This document shows, piece by piece, positions 1 through 5,978 of a DNA stretch of 10,996 bases. Within the stretch, counting starts at the first letter, position 1, and the number at the start of each line of letters is the position of its first letter. Both the position numbers and the translations under genes were made by a program. The notes under the pieces are model-generated. The model had not been told where the DNA came from. It saw only the letters and a program-made list of their open reading frames with translations, and ran no database searches. Where the stretch lies: the NCBI GenBank assembly GCA_011523115.1, contig WTHO01000083.1, forward strand, positions 1 through 10,996, given 5' to 3'. The stretch is from Halieaceae bacterium (GTDB taxonomy: Bacteria > Pseudomonadota > Gammaproteobacteria > Pseudomonadales > Halieaceae).

Positions 1-123
1 GTCTGCATATATGCCACAGCCAGTTTCCGTGCGGTGTTTGCATGCCTTCCCCGCCCACATCTCCAGGTCTTTGGCAGAAACCCACCCTTCACAGCAGGCT
101 GTGCAATCACCGCAAGTTCTCAA
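1..123 (-). CDS. YkgJ-type CxxCxxCC metal-binding protein, N-terminal 41 codons (runs off left edge)
   Basis: The reading frame on the minus strand stays open to the first base and encodes a dense cysteine cluster within its first 36 residues: C4, C7, C10, C11, C28 and C36, in the arrangement CGDCTACCEGW followed by GKACKH and GCGIY. This is the signature of the zinc/iron-chelating CxxCxxCC (YkgJ-like) family, whose molecular role is poorly known. The only plausible start is a TTG at 123-121. It is preceded by a purine-rich GGGAG/GAGG Shine-Dalgarno stretch and directly precedes RTCGDC, a typical beginning for the family. An in-frame TAA at 144-142 rules out a longer protein unless that stop is an error. 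The C-terminal part lies outside the window. It follows the 92-residue gene on the same strand and may share its transcript. Family assignment is fairly sure; the start is less so. Confidence 0.75.
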   Translation of the reverse strand, partial: MRTCGDCTACCEGWVSAKDLEMWAGKACKHRTETGCGIYAD

Positions 124-141
124 TGCCTCACTCCCAAGTCC

Positions 142-210
142 TTAAGCTCTCTGCAAAGCTCTGTTTCCCGCCGTGCCAAACACCATTCTGCACAGAGGGC
201 AAGCCGCCAT
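142..210 (-). other. 22-residue ORF in frame with, and just upstream of, the YkgJ-type gene
   Basis: An ATG at 210-208 opens a short frame that ends at TAA 144-142. The product would begin MAACPLCR and so contains a CxxC pair. It is in the same frame as the cysteine-cluster gene that begins 18 nt later. It may be a chance ORF, a leader peptide, or the N-terminus of a longer protein interrupted by a stop codon. The nearest purine-rich stretch (GAGGAG) lies about 14 nt upstream of the ATG, too far for a strong ribosome site. I do not recognise it and would not annotate it as a gene without comparison to relatives. Confidence 0.15.
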
Positions 211-241
211 GACAGGATTGTCGTCTCCTCACCCGTCTAAG

Positions 242-520
242 TCACGTCGGCTGATTACCGGCGTCGGGCTCTACACCAGCCTGCCGCAACTTGGCCTTCT
301 GAATGACATCGAGCTCCTGGGCGAACAGTTCTTTCAACTTGGCAACGCCACTCTCGCGCAACGCACCATCGTTACCTGCCACGACGTAGGTGGAATACAC
401 CGCGCAAGCTCTCATCAATGCCGTTGAGACGAAATTGATTGAAGCACCGTCATTTTTCATTTCGTTAGCAACGTTAATAAAGGCGTTGATGGCGTCCTGC
501 TGCGATGAGATAGCTGACAT
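242..520 (-). CDS. Small hypothetical protein, 92 aa, DUF3144-like in outline
   Basis: A 92-residue, probably cytoplasmic, all-helical protein without signal peptide, membrane segment or cysteine motif (one Cys, C39). Residues 10-20 (DAINAFINVAN), 29-48 (NFVSTALMRACAVYSTYVV) and 61-80 look like three amphipathic helices. The order recalls DUF3144 proteins: a short helix with FI-x-x-AN, a central alanine-rich helix where that family has SAA-LLYAAARFNAFV, and a charged C-terminal helix. I cannot confirm membership. The start is well supported: AAAAGGA lies 7 nt upstream of the ATG, and a sigma-70-like promoter is placed about 28 nt upstream. It may be co-transcribed with the cysteine-cluster gene at the left edge. 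No function can be assigned. Confidence 0.75.
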   Translation of the reverse strand: MSAISSQQDAINAFINVANEMKNDGASINFVSTALMRACAVYSTYVVAGNDGALRESGVAKLKELFAQELDVIQKAKLRQAGVEPDAGNQPT

Positions 521-547
521 GACTGAGTCCTTTTCTAGAGAACCGCA

Positions 548-575
548 AGTATAAATTACCCATGGGCTAGCTCAA
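548..575 (-). promoter_or_regulatory. Sigma-70-type promoter for the 92-aa gene
   Basis: Read on the minus strand, TTGAGC (575-570) and TATACT (553-548) are separated by 16 bp. This gives a predicted transcription start near 541 and a leader of about 20 nt that holds only the Shine-Dalgarno site. Matches to consensus are 4 of 6 at -35 and 5 of 6 at -10. The inference rests on motif and position only. Confidence 0.5.
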
Positions 576-636
576 CAATAGCTGACCACGAACCTATACT
601 GTGGCCGAAGATCATCGCGACCAGTGAAATCTGATT

Positions 637-1548
637 CTGAAAAGGCTCCTTTACAATCTGCCGGGCATCGTCCTTCTGATCAGTTGGGCGGCGTCCCCAC
701 CTGCCTCCGGAGGAACCGAGTTCGGTCTAGAACTCGCAGCAGGCTATGCGTGGGATGATAATGTGGGCCTCGATGAGCTTGAGCGTGCTACGGGTGAGTC
801 AGACGAGGTCACCTCGCTGGAGATTCAAGGGTCCGCAGAATTCTCCTTTGACGAACGCGCGTCAGTTCGCATCTCAGCGGGTTTAGTTGATGACAGTTAC
901 CGACAATTTTCCCAGGTGGATCGGCGAACGGAATCACTGGGTATCAATCTGGAAACACAGTTTGGTAAAGCTACAGTCGGCATCAACTGGTTCGATGTCT
1001 CTGCTGATCTCGACGATGAGGCCTTTCTCACATACGAGCGGCTGTCTCCCTACGTCGCCGGGTTTTTAAGCAAGCAATGGTTCGTTCGCGGTGAATATGT
1101 CTATGGAGAAAAAACCATCGCGCGGCGTCCGGGCCGGGAGGCAGACAGCCACAGCGTCTCGATCGACAGCTACTATTTCATTCAGGGGCTGAAACGCTAT
1201 GCCGTACTGGGTTACACCTTTCGCGTGGATAATGCCCGGGCGAATCGCTACGACTACGACTCACATGCTCTGAAGCTGCGATATGTTCATCGTGAGAGTC
1301 TGGCCAATTTACCGCTGGAGCTCGAACTGGAAGGCAAGTTCGAAGATCGCCGATACAAATCCCCGGATCCTTTTATTCAGACTGAGCGTGAGGACACTCG
1401 CCTGCGCCTCTCAGCCGAGCTTAGGTTCTTGATCACCGAATATGCGTCGGTCTCAGTGCACGTAAAGAATTCGGATTATGACTCCAACCTGCCAACGGCC
1501 AGCTACAGCGATCTGGTGGTGGGCACCGAGTTGCGCTTGTCTTTCTAG
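637..1548 (+). CDS. Outer-membrane beta-barrel protein of the ECF/S8-protease locus
   Basis: The frame encodes a likely signal peptide followed by a protein rich in alternating polar/hydrophobic strands and aromatic residues, ending in ELRLSF. A terminal Phe is the usual signal for insertion by the BAM machinery. Examples of strands are SLEIQGSAEFSF, VRISAGLV, TVGINWFDVSA, YAVLGYTFRV, HALKLRYVH and VVGTELRLSF. About 280 mature residues fit a 12-16-strand barrel; the exact number cannot be read. The first canonical start in frame is GTG 763, but this would delete the first strand (FGLELAAGYAWDDNV) and the signal sequence. Codons 637-720 read LKRLLYNLPGIVLLISWAAS..., a good basic plus hydrophobic leader, so I place the start at CTG 637 (CTG 631 or ATT 634 are alternatives). 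An in-frame TGA at 625-627 blocks anything longer, and no strong Shine-Dalgarno site is seen. It faces the S8 protease tail to tail with a 73-nt gap. Confidence 0.75.
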   Translation: MKRLLYNLPGIVLLISWAASPPASGGTEFGLELAAGYAWDDNVGLDELERATGESDEVTSLEIQGSAEFSFDERASVRISAGLVDDSYRQFSQVDRRTESLGINLETQFGKATVGINWFDVSADLDDEAFLTYERLSPYVAGFLSKQWFVRGEYVYGEKTIARRPGREADSHSVSIDSYYFIQGLKRYAVLGYTFRVDNARANRYDYDSHALKLRYVHRESLANLPLELELEGKFEDRRYKSPDPFIQTEREDTRLRLSAELRFLITEYASVSVHVKNSDYDSNLPTASYSDLVVGTELRLSF

Positions 1549-1621
1549 CTGCTCACCAGTCGACCGGACCCTTACCAGCGACGCGGGGCCCCAGGTGGGC
1601 TTAAACTCGGGCCAAGCGCCG

Positions 1622-2902
1622 TTACTGAAATTGCAATTGTCCGTAACCGTAGATCTGATCCCGGCCGGGAGCGCCCACATCGACAGCGCTGGCGTATAGA
1701 GCATCGAGCATCGCCGCCGGCTCAGTATTCACGCGAAGTAACCGCGCCACCGCGACGGTGACAAAGGGCACAGCATATGAGGTGCCGGAAGATGCGGCAT
1801 ATCCACCTCCAGCCTGAGCATGACGCACGTTGACCCCCGGCGCGGCGATGTCGACGTATTCACCCCGGTTGGCCAATCTGAACGCCCTACCTCGCGCGTC
1901 AGTGGCTGTCACGGCCACGACCTGCGGGTATGCAGCGGGGTACATTGGCTGAGCCATCGGCCCACCATTGCCCGCAGCGGCAATGGCTATGACACCCCGC
2001 TCGCGCACGCGTGCCAGCGCGGTTTCGAGCAGACGATTGGGTGGTCCGGCTAGACTGATATTGATCACCGACACCTGCTGAGTCACCAACCAGTTAAGCG
2101 CCTTAATTAAGCTCACAGTGCTCGCGAATTCGCCCTGTTCGACAGTTTCGTCAAAGACCTCGGCGGCAAACAACTCAGCCCGAGGGGCCAGACCCAGTGC
2201 AAAGGGGTCATTACCCGCAATAATGGAAGCGATGGCGGTGCCGTGAAAATTGGGTGGTGCCTCATTATCAACGAACCGGCGGGTGGTGATTGACGCATCA
2301 GCAAAGGCGTCGTGGGTGTGATCAACACTGCTGTCGATGATCCCAATGCGCAACGACAGATCCGAGAGGTCAGTGGGCAGAGACAACAGTTCCCGCGGTG
2401 CAAGCCCCGCCAGATCAGCGGATGCGTCGCCGGGGTCGGGCACGCCGGCCGTGTACAAATGATTCAGATCGACATCGGCGCGGTCCCCACCAATCACCTC
2501 ATAGATACCGCTGCGCGTCGCAGACAAGTCGAAACTCGCAGGGGCAGCAACCTCTGCCAAGAGAAAGCCCAGCCCCTCCAGTTCACTGACTCGATCGAAG
2601 AGATACCCCTCTTCCTCCAATTGAACAAAGACATCAGCCTCGGCCATCACGAGCCAGTGATCAGTCTGTATCCGCAGAGAGTCCTCGCTGATCCTCGACT
2701 CGATATCATCGAGTAGATCCTCCATCGCCTGCTCGATGCGCTCCTCAGTCGCCTCAGACACTATCTCTGCGACCTGGTCTTCCACCTCCTGCGCCGTCGC
2801 GCCGGTTGTTATCCCGACAAAGATGATTGATGCGAATATCGCCCCCAAAGTGACACAGTGGAGGGAATATTTGGCTTGAAGTCGAGCGCTGATACTGAAC
2901 AT
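1622..2902 (-). CDS. Secreted subtilisin-like S8 family serine protease
   Basis: A 426-residue serine endopeptidase with the complete subtilase triad: D190 (GIIDSSVDH), H220 (FHGTAIASIIAG) and S375 (GTSYAVP), plus oxyanion-hole N312 (AAAGNGG). Residues 15-38 form a hydrophobic signal peptide ending near ATAQ, so the enzyme should be exported. Residues 39-78 are a very acidic helical or coiled-coil segment. Residues 82-120 (HWLVMAEADV... to LLAEVAAP) look like a small inhibitor-type prodomain. The catalytic domain runs from about 184 to the C-terminus, with no autotransporter barrel or other added domain. It is divergent from the ECF sigma gene across a 167-nt gap and converges with the barrel protein. 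A role in the sigma/anti-sigma circuit, as effector or sensor protease, is inferred from the neighbourhood. No clear promoter or strong ribosome site is visible at its 5' end. Confidence 0.93.
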   Translation of the reverse strand: MFSISARLQAKYSLHCVTLGAIFASIIFVGITTGATAQEVEDQVAEIVSEATEERIEQAMEDLLDDIESRISEDSLRIQTDHWLVMAEADVFVQLEEEGYLFDRVSELEGLGFLLAEVAAPASFDLSATRSGIYEVIGGDRADVDLNHLYTAGVPDPGDASADLAGLAPRELLSLPTDLSDLSLRIGIIDSSVDHTHDAFADASITTRRFVDNEAPPNFHGTAIASIIAGNDPFALGLAPRAELFAAEVFDETVEQGEFASTVSLIKALNWLVTQQVSVINISLAGPPNRLLETALARVRERGVIAIAAAGNGGPMAQPMYPAAYPQVVAVTATDARGRAFRLANRGEYVDIAAPGVNVRHAQAGGGYAASSGTSYAVPFVTVAVARLLRVNTEPAAMLDALYASAVDVGAPGRDQIYGYGQLQFQ

Positions 2903-3023
2903 GATGCGAGTCTACCCCGTTTACTAACAGGCTCGGAACGGGCCGTAACCACAAAAATGTTCATTCAGAGCCTCAGACTGGGGGCTGTACATCGCGTTTT
3001 CAGTCGCGGGATTTGATTTGACC

Positions 3024-3050
3024 GGGAATAAAACCGGCGCTGGTACGTCA
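3024..3050 (+). promoter_or_regulatory. Candidate autoregulated ECF sigma promoter
   Basis: GGGAATA (3024-3030) and CGTCA (3046-3050) are separated by 15 bp immediately upstream of the ECF sigma gene. A GGAATA-type -35 with a CGTC-type -10 is a common form of ECF-dependent promoter and does not resemble sigma-70 elements. Transcription would begin near 3056, leaving a leader of roughly 14 nt that still holds the GGAAGG ribosome site at 3058-3063. Autoregulation by the neighbouring sigma factor is inferred. Confidence 0.5.
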
Positions 3051-3069
3051 TCACACTGGAAGGCAAGCA

Positions 3070-3576
3070 ATGGCGAGTTTGACCGCTCAACAAAGGCAGG
3101 ACCTGATCGAGGAGTTACCTCGACTCAAGCGATTCTGTTTGTCATTGACGTCTGATCCATCAGACGCGGACGATTTGTTGCAGATTACGGTGGAGCGCCT
3201 GCTTGAAAAAGGCATGCCGCACGATGCCCACGTTGCAAAGTGGTCGCATCGGGTCTGCCGAAACCTTTGGATTGATGAGATTCGATCCAGAGATGTGCGG
3301 AATCGTTACGCGCAATCCGAAAGCGCCGTAGAGGGCGCGGGGACGACCAGCGCTAACAGTGATGATTCCGTGCAGCTTGATCGAGTCTCAGCGGCGATGG
3401 ACCGACTCCCCACCGAGCAGCGCGCTGCGCTGGTGCAGGTTGCCGTGGAGGGTTGCTCGTACGCCGAGGCGGCAGCGCTGCTGGAGGTCCCGATCGGCAC
3501 CATCATGAGTCGGGTCGCGAGGGCGAGAAAAGCATTGGCCGAAGATTTGGAGTGGAGTGCGGAAAGAGAGGCCTAA
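3070..3576 (+). CDS. ECF-subfamily RNA polymerase sigma factor
   Basis: A 168-residue sigma-70-family protein with only regions 2 and 4, the size and layout of ECF sigma factors. Region 2 covers about residues 16-77 and includes DADDLLQ (32-38) and the -10-recognising segment around W58-R74 (SHRVCRNLWIDEIRSR). A variable linker (about 78-103) is followed by region 4 (107-157), with the helix-turn-helix YAEAAALLEVPIGTIMSRVARAR (131-153) that reads the -35 element. The ATG has a GGAAGG ribosome site 6 nt upstream. The next gene on the strand is the anti-sigma factor, 58 nt downstream, so the two form the classic co-transcribed pair. The regulon cannot be read here, but the divergent S8 protease, the barrel gene and its own promoter are the obvious candidates. 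Confidence 0.94.
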   Translation: MASLTAQQRQDLIEELPRLKRFCLSLTSDPSDADDLLQITVERLLEKGMPHDAHVAKWSHRVCRNLWIDEIRSRDVRNRYAQSESAVEGAGTTSANSDDSVQLDRVSAAMDRLPTEQRAALVQVAVEGCSYAEAAALLEVPIGTIMSRVARARKALAEDLEWSAEREA

Positions 3577-3594
3577 GCCTCCGGCACGATAACA

Positions 3595-3613
3595 GGCCCA
3601 CTTGGGAAGGGCC
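3595..3613 (+). repeat. Short hairpin between sigma and anti-sigma genes
   Basis: GGCCC (3595-3599) and GGGCC (3609-3613) can pair with a 9-nt loop in the 58-nt gap between the two genes. There is no following T-run, so it is not a normal terminator. It might tune the sigma to anti-sigma ratio, but a 5-bp stem may also arise by chance. Confidence 0.25.
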
Positions 3614-3634
3614 CATGAGAACAGGGTGATCCAA

Positions 3635-4375
3635 ATGGCGGATGATCGTGACAACGTGGTAGACATGGCGGGTACGCGGGTTGACGACGACCACCTGTTG
3701 TCGATGTATATCGACAACGAGCTGGACGCAGAGCGCACGATTGCACTGATCACCCGCTTGCGAACGGAGCCCACTCTCCGGGCACGTCTCGAGAAGATGG
3801 AAGCCAACGACAGCGCGGTAAAGCGGCTTTACTCCGAGGCTGACCACACTGTTCCCGCCCAGCTGGCCTCTCTGGTTCGCGCAGAGAATGTCACGATGAT
3901 GAATCCCTCAAGAACATGGCAGCGATGGGCGGGGGGTGCGGTCGCCGCTTCATTCGCTGCGGTACTAACCTTGCTGATTAACACCAACCAATCCGTTGTG
4001 TTCAACCCCATGTCCATGGATCCGCAATTAGCAGACGCGCTGGAGCATTCCCCGTCCCGCGCCTCTGGTTGGGAGACACTGGGCAATGACCGGGTATTCA
4101 GAGGCGTACTGACATTCCCTGCCGCGGACGGTCGGTGGTGCAGAGAGTTTCTGCTGGGCCAGAATGAATCACAATGGCGCGGAGTGGCTTGTCGCGATAG
4201 TGGCGAATGGGTGAATCAGGTCGTCGGTAGCGAAGTCTTTCTAGAGCAAGAAACCCAATACAGACCGGCAGGTGCCGCAGACAGCGAGCAGGTCGCGCGC
4301 TTTATCGATGAGACGGCTACCGACGTCGCGCTGGGCCCGCAACAAGAAGCCGCATTGATCGCCTCCGGCTGGTAA
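3635..4375 (+). CDS. Membrane-bound anti-sigma factor with periplasmic CRE...ACR domain
   Basis: A 246-residue single-pass protein. The cytoplasmic part (1-98) contains DHLLSMYIDNELD (19-31), the usual first helix of anti-sigma domains. The zinc-binding HxxxCxxC motif is missing, so it would be a non-zinc type. Residues 99-116 (AGGAVAASFAAVLTLLI) are the membrane helix. The periplasmic part (about 117-246) contains GRWCREF (167-172) and GVACRDSGEW (183-192). This paired-cysteine motif (C169, C186) resembles small surface-antigen domains of the RT0821/Lpp0805 type and could form a disulfide. The protein is expected to hold the upstream ECF sigma factor at the membrane until an envelope signal arrives. 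I chose ATG 3635 because AGGG lies 8 nt upstream; a TTG at 3602 in the same frame would add 11 residues and overlap the hairpin. Confidence 0.88.
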   Translation: MADDRDNVVDMAGTRVDDDHLLSMYIDNELDAERTIALITRLRTEPTLRARLEKMEANDSAVKRLYSEADHTVPAQLASLVRAENVTMMNPSRTWQRWAGGAVAASFAAVLTLLINTNQSVVFNPMSMDPQLADALEHSPSRASGWETLGNDRVFRGVLTFPAADGRWCREFLLGQNESQWRGVACRDSGEWVNQVVGSEVFLEQETQYRPAGAADSEQVARFIDETATDVALGPQQEAALIASGW

Positions 4376-4529
4376 GCAACCCGCTTAAACCGCATCGCAG
4401 CATCTTCTTTCGCCCCCGGGCTCGCCGACGCGATCTCCGGTGGGCATGGTTACCAATACTTCAGATATAGCGTTCCCTGAGCCGAATACTGTATGCTCCG
4501 GCGCGCCCATCTTCAGGAGCCCGGTCACC

Positions 4530-4949
4530 ATGAATCAGTACATCGCGCCGCTAGCGGGCGGCTTGTTACTTGGCTTATCTGCCATCTGGCTCCTGATATC
4601 TGTCGGTCGCGTAGCGGGTATTAGCGGCATCGTATGGGGATCAATCACGGGCCCGGATCGCAACTGGCGCTGGTTGTTTATAGCGGGGCTGTTGCTCGGC
4701 GGCGCCGTCACCCACATGGTAATTGGACAGTCGATACCCTCCCCCTCCGGTGCACCACTATGGCTCCTCGCCATCAGTGGCATGCTCGTCGGGATCGGAA
4801 CTCGCATGGGCGGTGGTTGCACGAGCGGCCACGGAGTCTGCGGATTAGGCCGTCGATCACCCAGATCGCTCGTCGCGACCTTGACGTTTATGGCGTTCGG
4901 AGTGATCACCGTTTTTGTGCTCCAGTTGATCAACGGGGTGAGCTCATGA
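4530..4949 (+). CDS. YeeE/YedE-family sulfur transporter, N-terminal half protein
   Basis: A 139-residue membrane protein with about four hydrophobic segments (about 5-25, 47-65, 76-91 and 114-134). It carries the family signature GGGCTSGHGVCGLGR at 94-108, with cysteines C97 and C104. In full-length YeeE/TsuA-type proteins the equivalent conserved cysteine takes part in thiosulfate uptake. Here the transporter is split into two genes, as in PmpA/PmpB-type pairs. Its stop overlaps the start of the second half by 4 nt (ATGA), so translation is probably coupled. ATG 4530 is preferred over an upstream in-frame GTG at 4440 because AGGAG lies 10 nt before it and the extra residues are not membrane-like. 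Substrate (thiosulfate or another reduced sulfur species) is inferred from the family. Confidence 0.9.
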   Translation: MNQYIAPLAGGLLLGLSAIWLLISVGRVAGISGIVWGSITGPDRNWRWLFIAGLLLGGAVTHMVIGQSIPSPSGAPLWLLAISGMLVGIGTRMGGGCTSGHGVCGLGRRSPRSLVATLTFMAFGVITVFVLQLINGVSS

Positions 4950-5374
4950 AAGCCTGGCCGGCGCTGGTCTCTGGCGTGCTGTTTGGTCTCGGCCTGACGC
5001 TTTCAGGCATGTCAGACCCTGCCAAGGTACAGGGATTCCTCAACATCACCGGCGATTGGGTCCCGGACCTAATTTTTGTGATGGGCGGCGCTGTCGTCGT
5101 CACGGTGCTGCTAACACCGCTGGTGCTGAAGAGAGCCGCGCCCTTGATGGCAGACAGTTTTTCTCTGCCATTGACCGCCGCGCTCGACAAGCGGCTCATT
5201 GCGGGTGCCATTTTGTTCGGCACTGGCTGGGGCTTGTCCGGGTATTGCCCGGGGCCGGCGGCCGTCAGCCTGCTTTACGGTTACAAGAGCACGTTCGTTT
5301 TCTTTATCGCGATGCTACTGGGTATGTCTCTAGAGGGTCGCTTCAGTCACTGGCTCTCTCATAGTGAAAGATAG
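4946..5374 (+). CDS. YeeE/YedE-family sulfur transporter, C-terminal half protein (DUF6691-like)
   Basis: A 142-residue membrane protein with about four hydrophobic segments. It has the two motifs expected of the partner half: GMSDPAKV at 21-28 and GTGWGLSGYCPGP at 92-104, with conserved C101. It starts inside the stop codon region of the preceding gene (ATGA), a coupling that fits a fixed stoichiometry of the two halves in one transporter. The pair is often found with ArsR-type (BigR) regulators, rhodaneses or sulfur dioxygenases; none is present within the window, so the sulfur link rests on the family alone. The gene converges with the DUF2237 gene, 27 nt away. Confidence 0.9.
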   Translation: MKAWPALVSGVLFGLGLTLSGMSDPAKVQGFLNITGDWVPDLIFVMGGAVVVTVLLTPLVLKRAAPLMADSFSLPLTAALDKRLIAGAILFGTGWGLSGYCPGPAAVSLLYGYKSTFVFFIAMLLGMSLEGRFSHWLSHSER

Positions 5375-5401
5375 TTGACCCCTTTATTCAGCAGTACGGG
5401 G

Positions 5402-5794
5402 CTACGAGAGATCCAGAGCAAATTGTTTCAGTACGTCCAGCGGCACAACCTGCAAAGTCTTTTGATGAGTGGATCTGAGATACAGCCGAGGCGCGTGACC
5501 GGCCTCATGCGCCTGATGCCATCGCATGGCACACAGGCACCAGCGATCGCCACCCTTTAATCCTGGGAACCCATACTGTGGCATGGGTGTCACCAAGTCG
5601 TTACCCGCCGCGACCGAAAAGGTCAGAAACTCCTCAGTCATCAGGGCGCAGACCGTATGCATCCCATGATCGAGGGGCCCGGTGTGGCAATGCCCATCTC
5701 GAAAAAAACCCGTGACCGGGTCCTGACAGCAGAGTTCGATCGGTAAACCCAGCACATTTAACTGCTGCAAGGGTTTGTCAGACGGTTCGCCCAT
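5402..5794 (-). CDS. DUF2237 family protein
   Basis: A 130-residue soluble protein that fits the DUF2237 family along its whole length. It shows NVLGLPIELCCQDPVTGFFRDG (13-34), HCHTGPLDHGMHTVCALMTEEFL (35-57), GNDLVTP (64-70), YGFPGLKGGDRWCLCAMRW (74-92) and a C-terminal STHQKTLQVVPLDVLKQFAL segment. Six conserved-looking cysteines (22, 23, 36, 49, 86, 88) and several histidines suggest metal binding or redox chemistry, but the family has no established function. The start at ATG 5794 is preferred because AGGAG lies about 7 nt upstream; an in-frame start at 5848 would add a non-conserved basic tail. It is divergent from the DUF819 gene, and the 184-nt gap holds a 7-bp inverted repeat at the ribosome site. 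Confidence 0.88.
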   Translation of the reverse strand: MGEPSDKPLQQLNVLGLPIELCCQDPVTGFFRDGHCHTGPLDHGMHTVCALMTEEFLTFSVAAGNDLVTPMPQYGFPGLKGGDRWCLCAMRWHQAHEAGHAPRLYLRSTHQKTLQVVPLDVLKQFALDLS

Positions 5795-5857
5795 CGTTGG
5801 CTCCTGTTTCTTTGCTCGTGCGCTTGGCGGCACCCTATTCTGCACCATTTGCCAACG
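5795..5857 (-). promoter_or_regulatory. Inverted repeat bracketing the leader of the DUF2237 gene
   Basis: On the minus strand CGTTGGC (5857-5851) is followed 49 nt later by its perfect complement GCCAACG (5801-5795), which sits exactly between the AGGAG ribosome site and the ATG. If the transcript starts upstream of 5857, the two arms could pair and hinder ribosome loading. The loop is long, so this is only a suggestion. Confidence 0.2.
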
Positions 5858-5978
5858 GCGTGAGACGCTCTCGTCGTTGCAAAACCGCGGCGGCGTGGCA
5901 GGGGCTCGTAGCAGATATCATGTATTTGCCAAATTAACTGGCGTAGCATTGCGCTGTCATCAGCCTGGTCCGCGCACT

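Noticed and set aside
34..427. Two overlapping plus-strand ORFs near the left edge
   Set aside because: They lie opposite the cysteine-cluster gene and the 92-aa gene on the minus strand, have no ribosome sites and encode low-order sequence. The minus-strand proteins have family motifs or good start signals.
1586..1615. GC-rich inverted segment between the convergent barrel and protease genes as a bidirectional terminator
   Set aside because: The possible stem is short with a long loop and no T-run; it cannot be told from background in GC-rich DNA.
2935..2963. Second ECF-like promoter upstream of the S8 protease (TGAACA, 17 bp, CGTTCC on the minus strand)
   Set aside because: It does not match the GGGAATA/CGTCA element of the sigma gene and short motifs of this kind occur by chance; too weak to annotate.
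4440..4529. Upstream GTG start of the first YeeE/YedE half
   Set aside because: The added 30 residues are not hydrophobic or family-like, and a good AGGAG site precedes the internal ATG at 4530.
5775..5978. N-terminal extension of the DUF819 protein
   Set aside because: The extra 68 residues overlap the start of the divergent DUF2237 gene and are not membrane-like; the family begins at the ATG at 5979.
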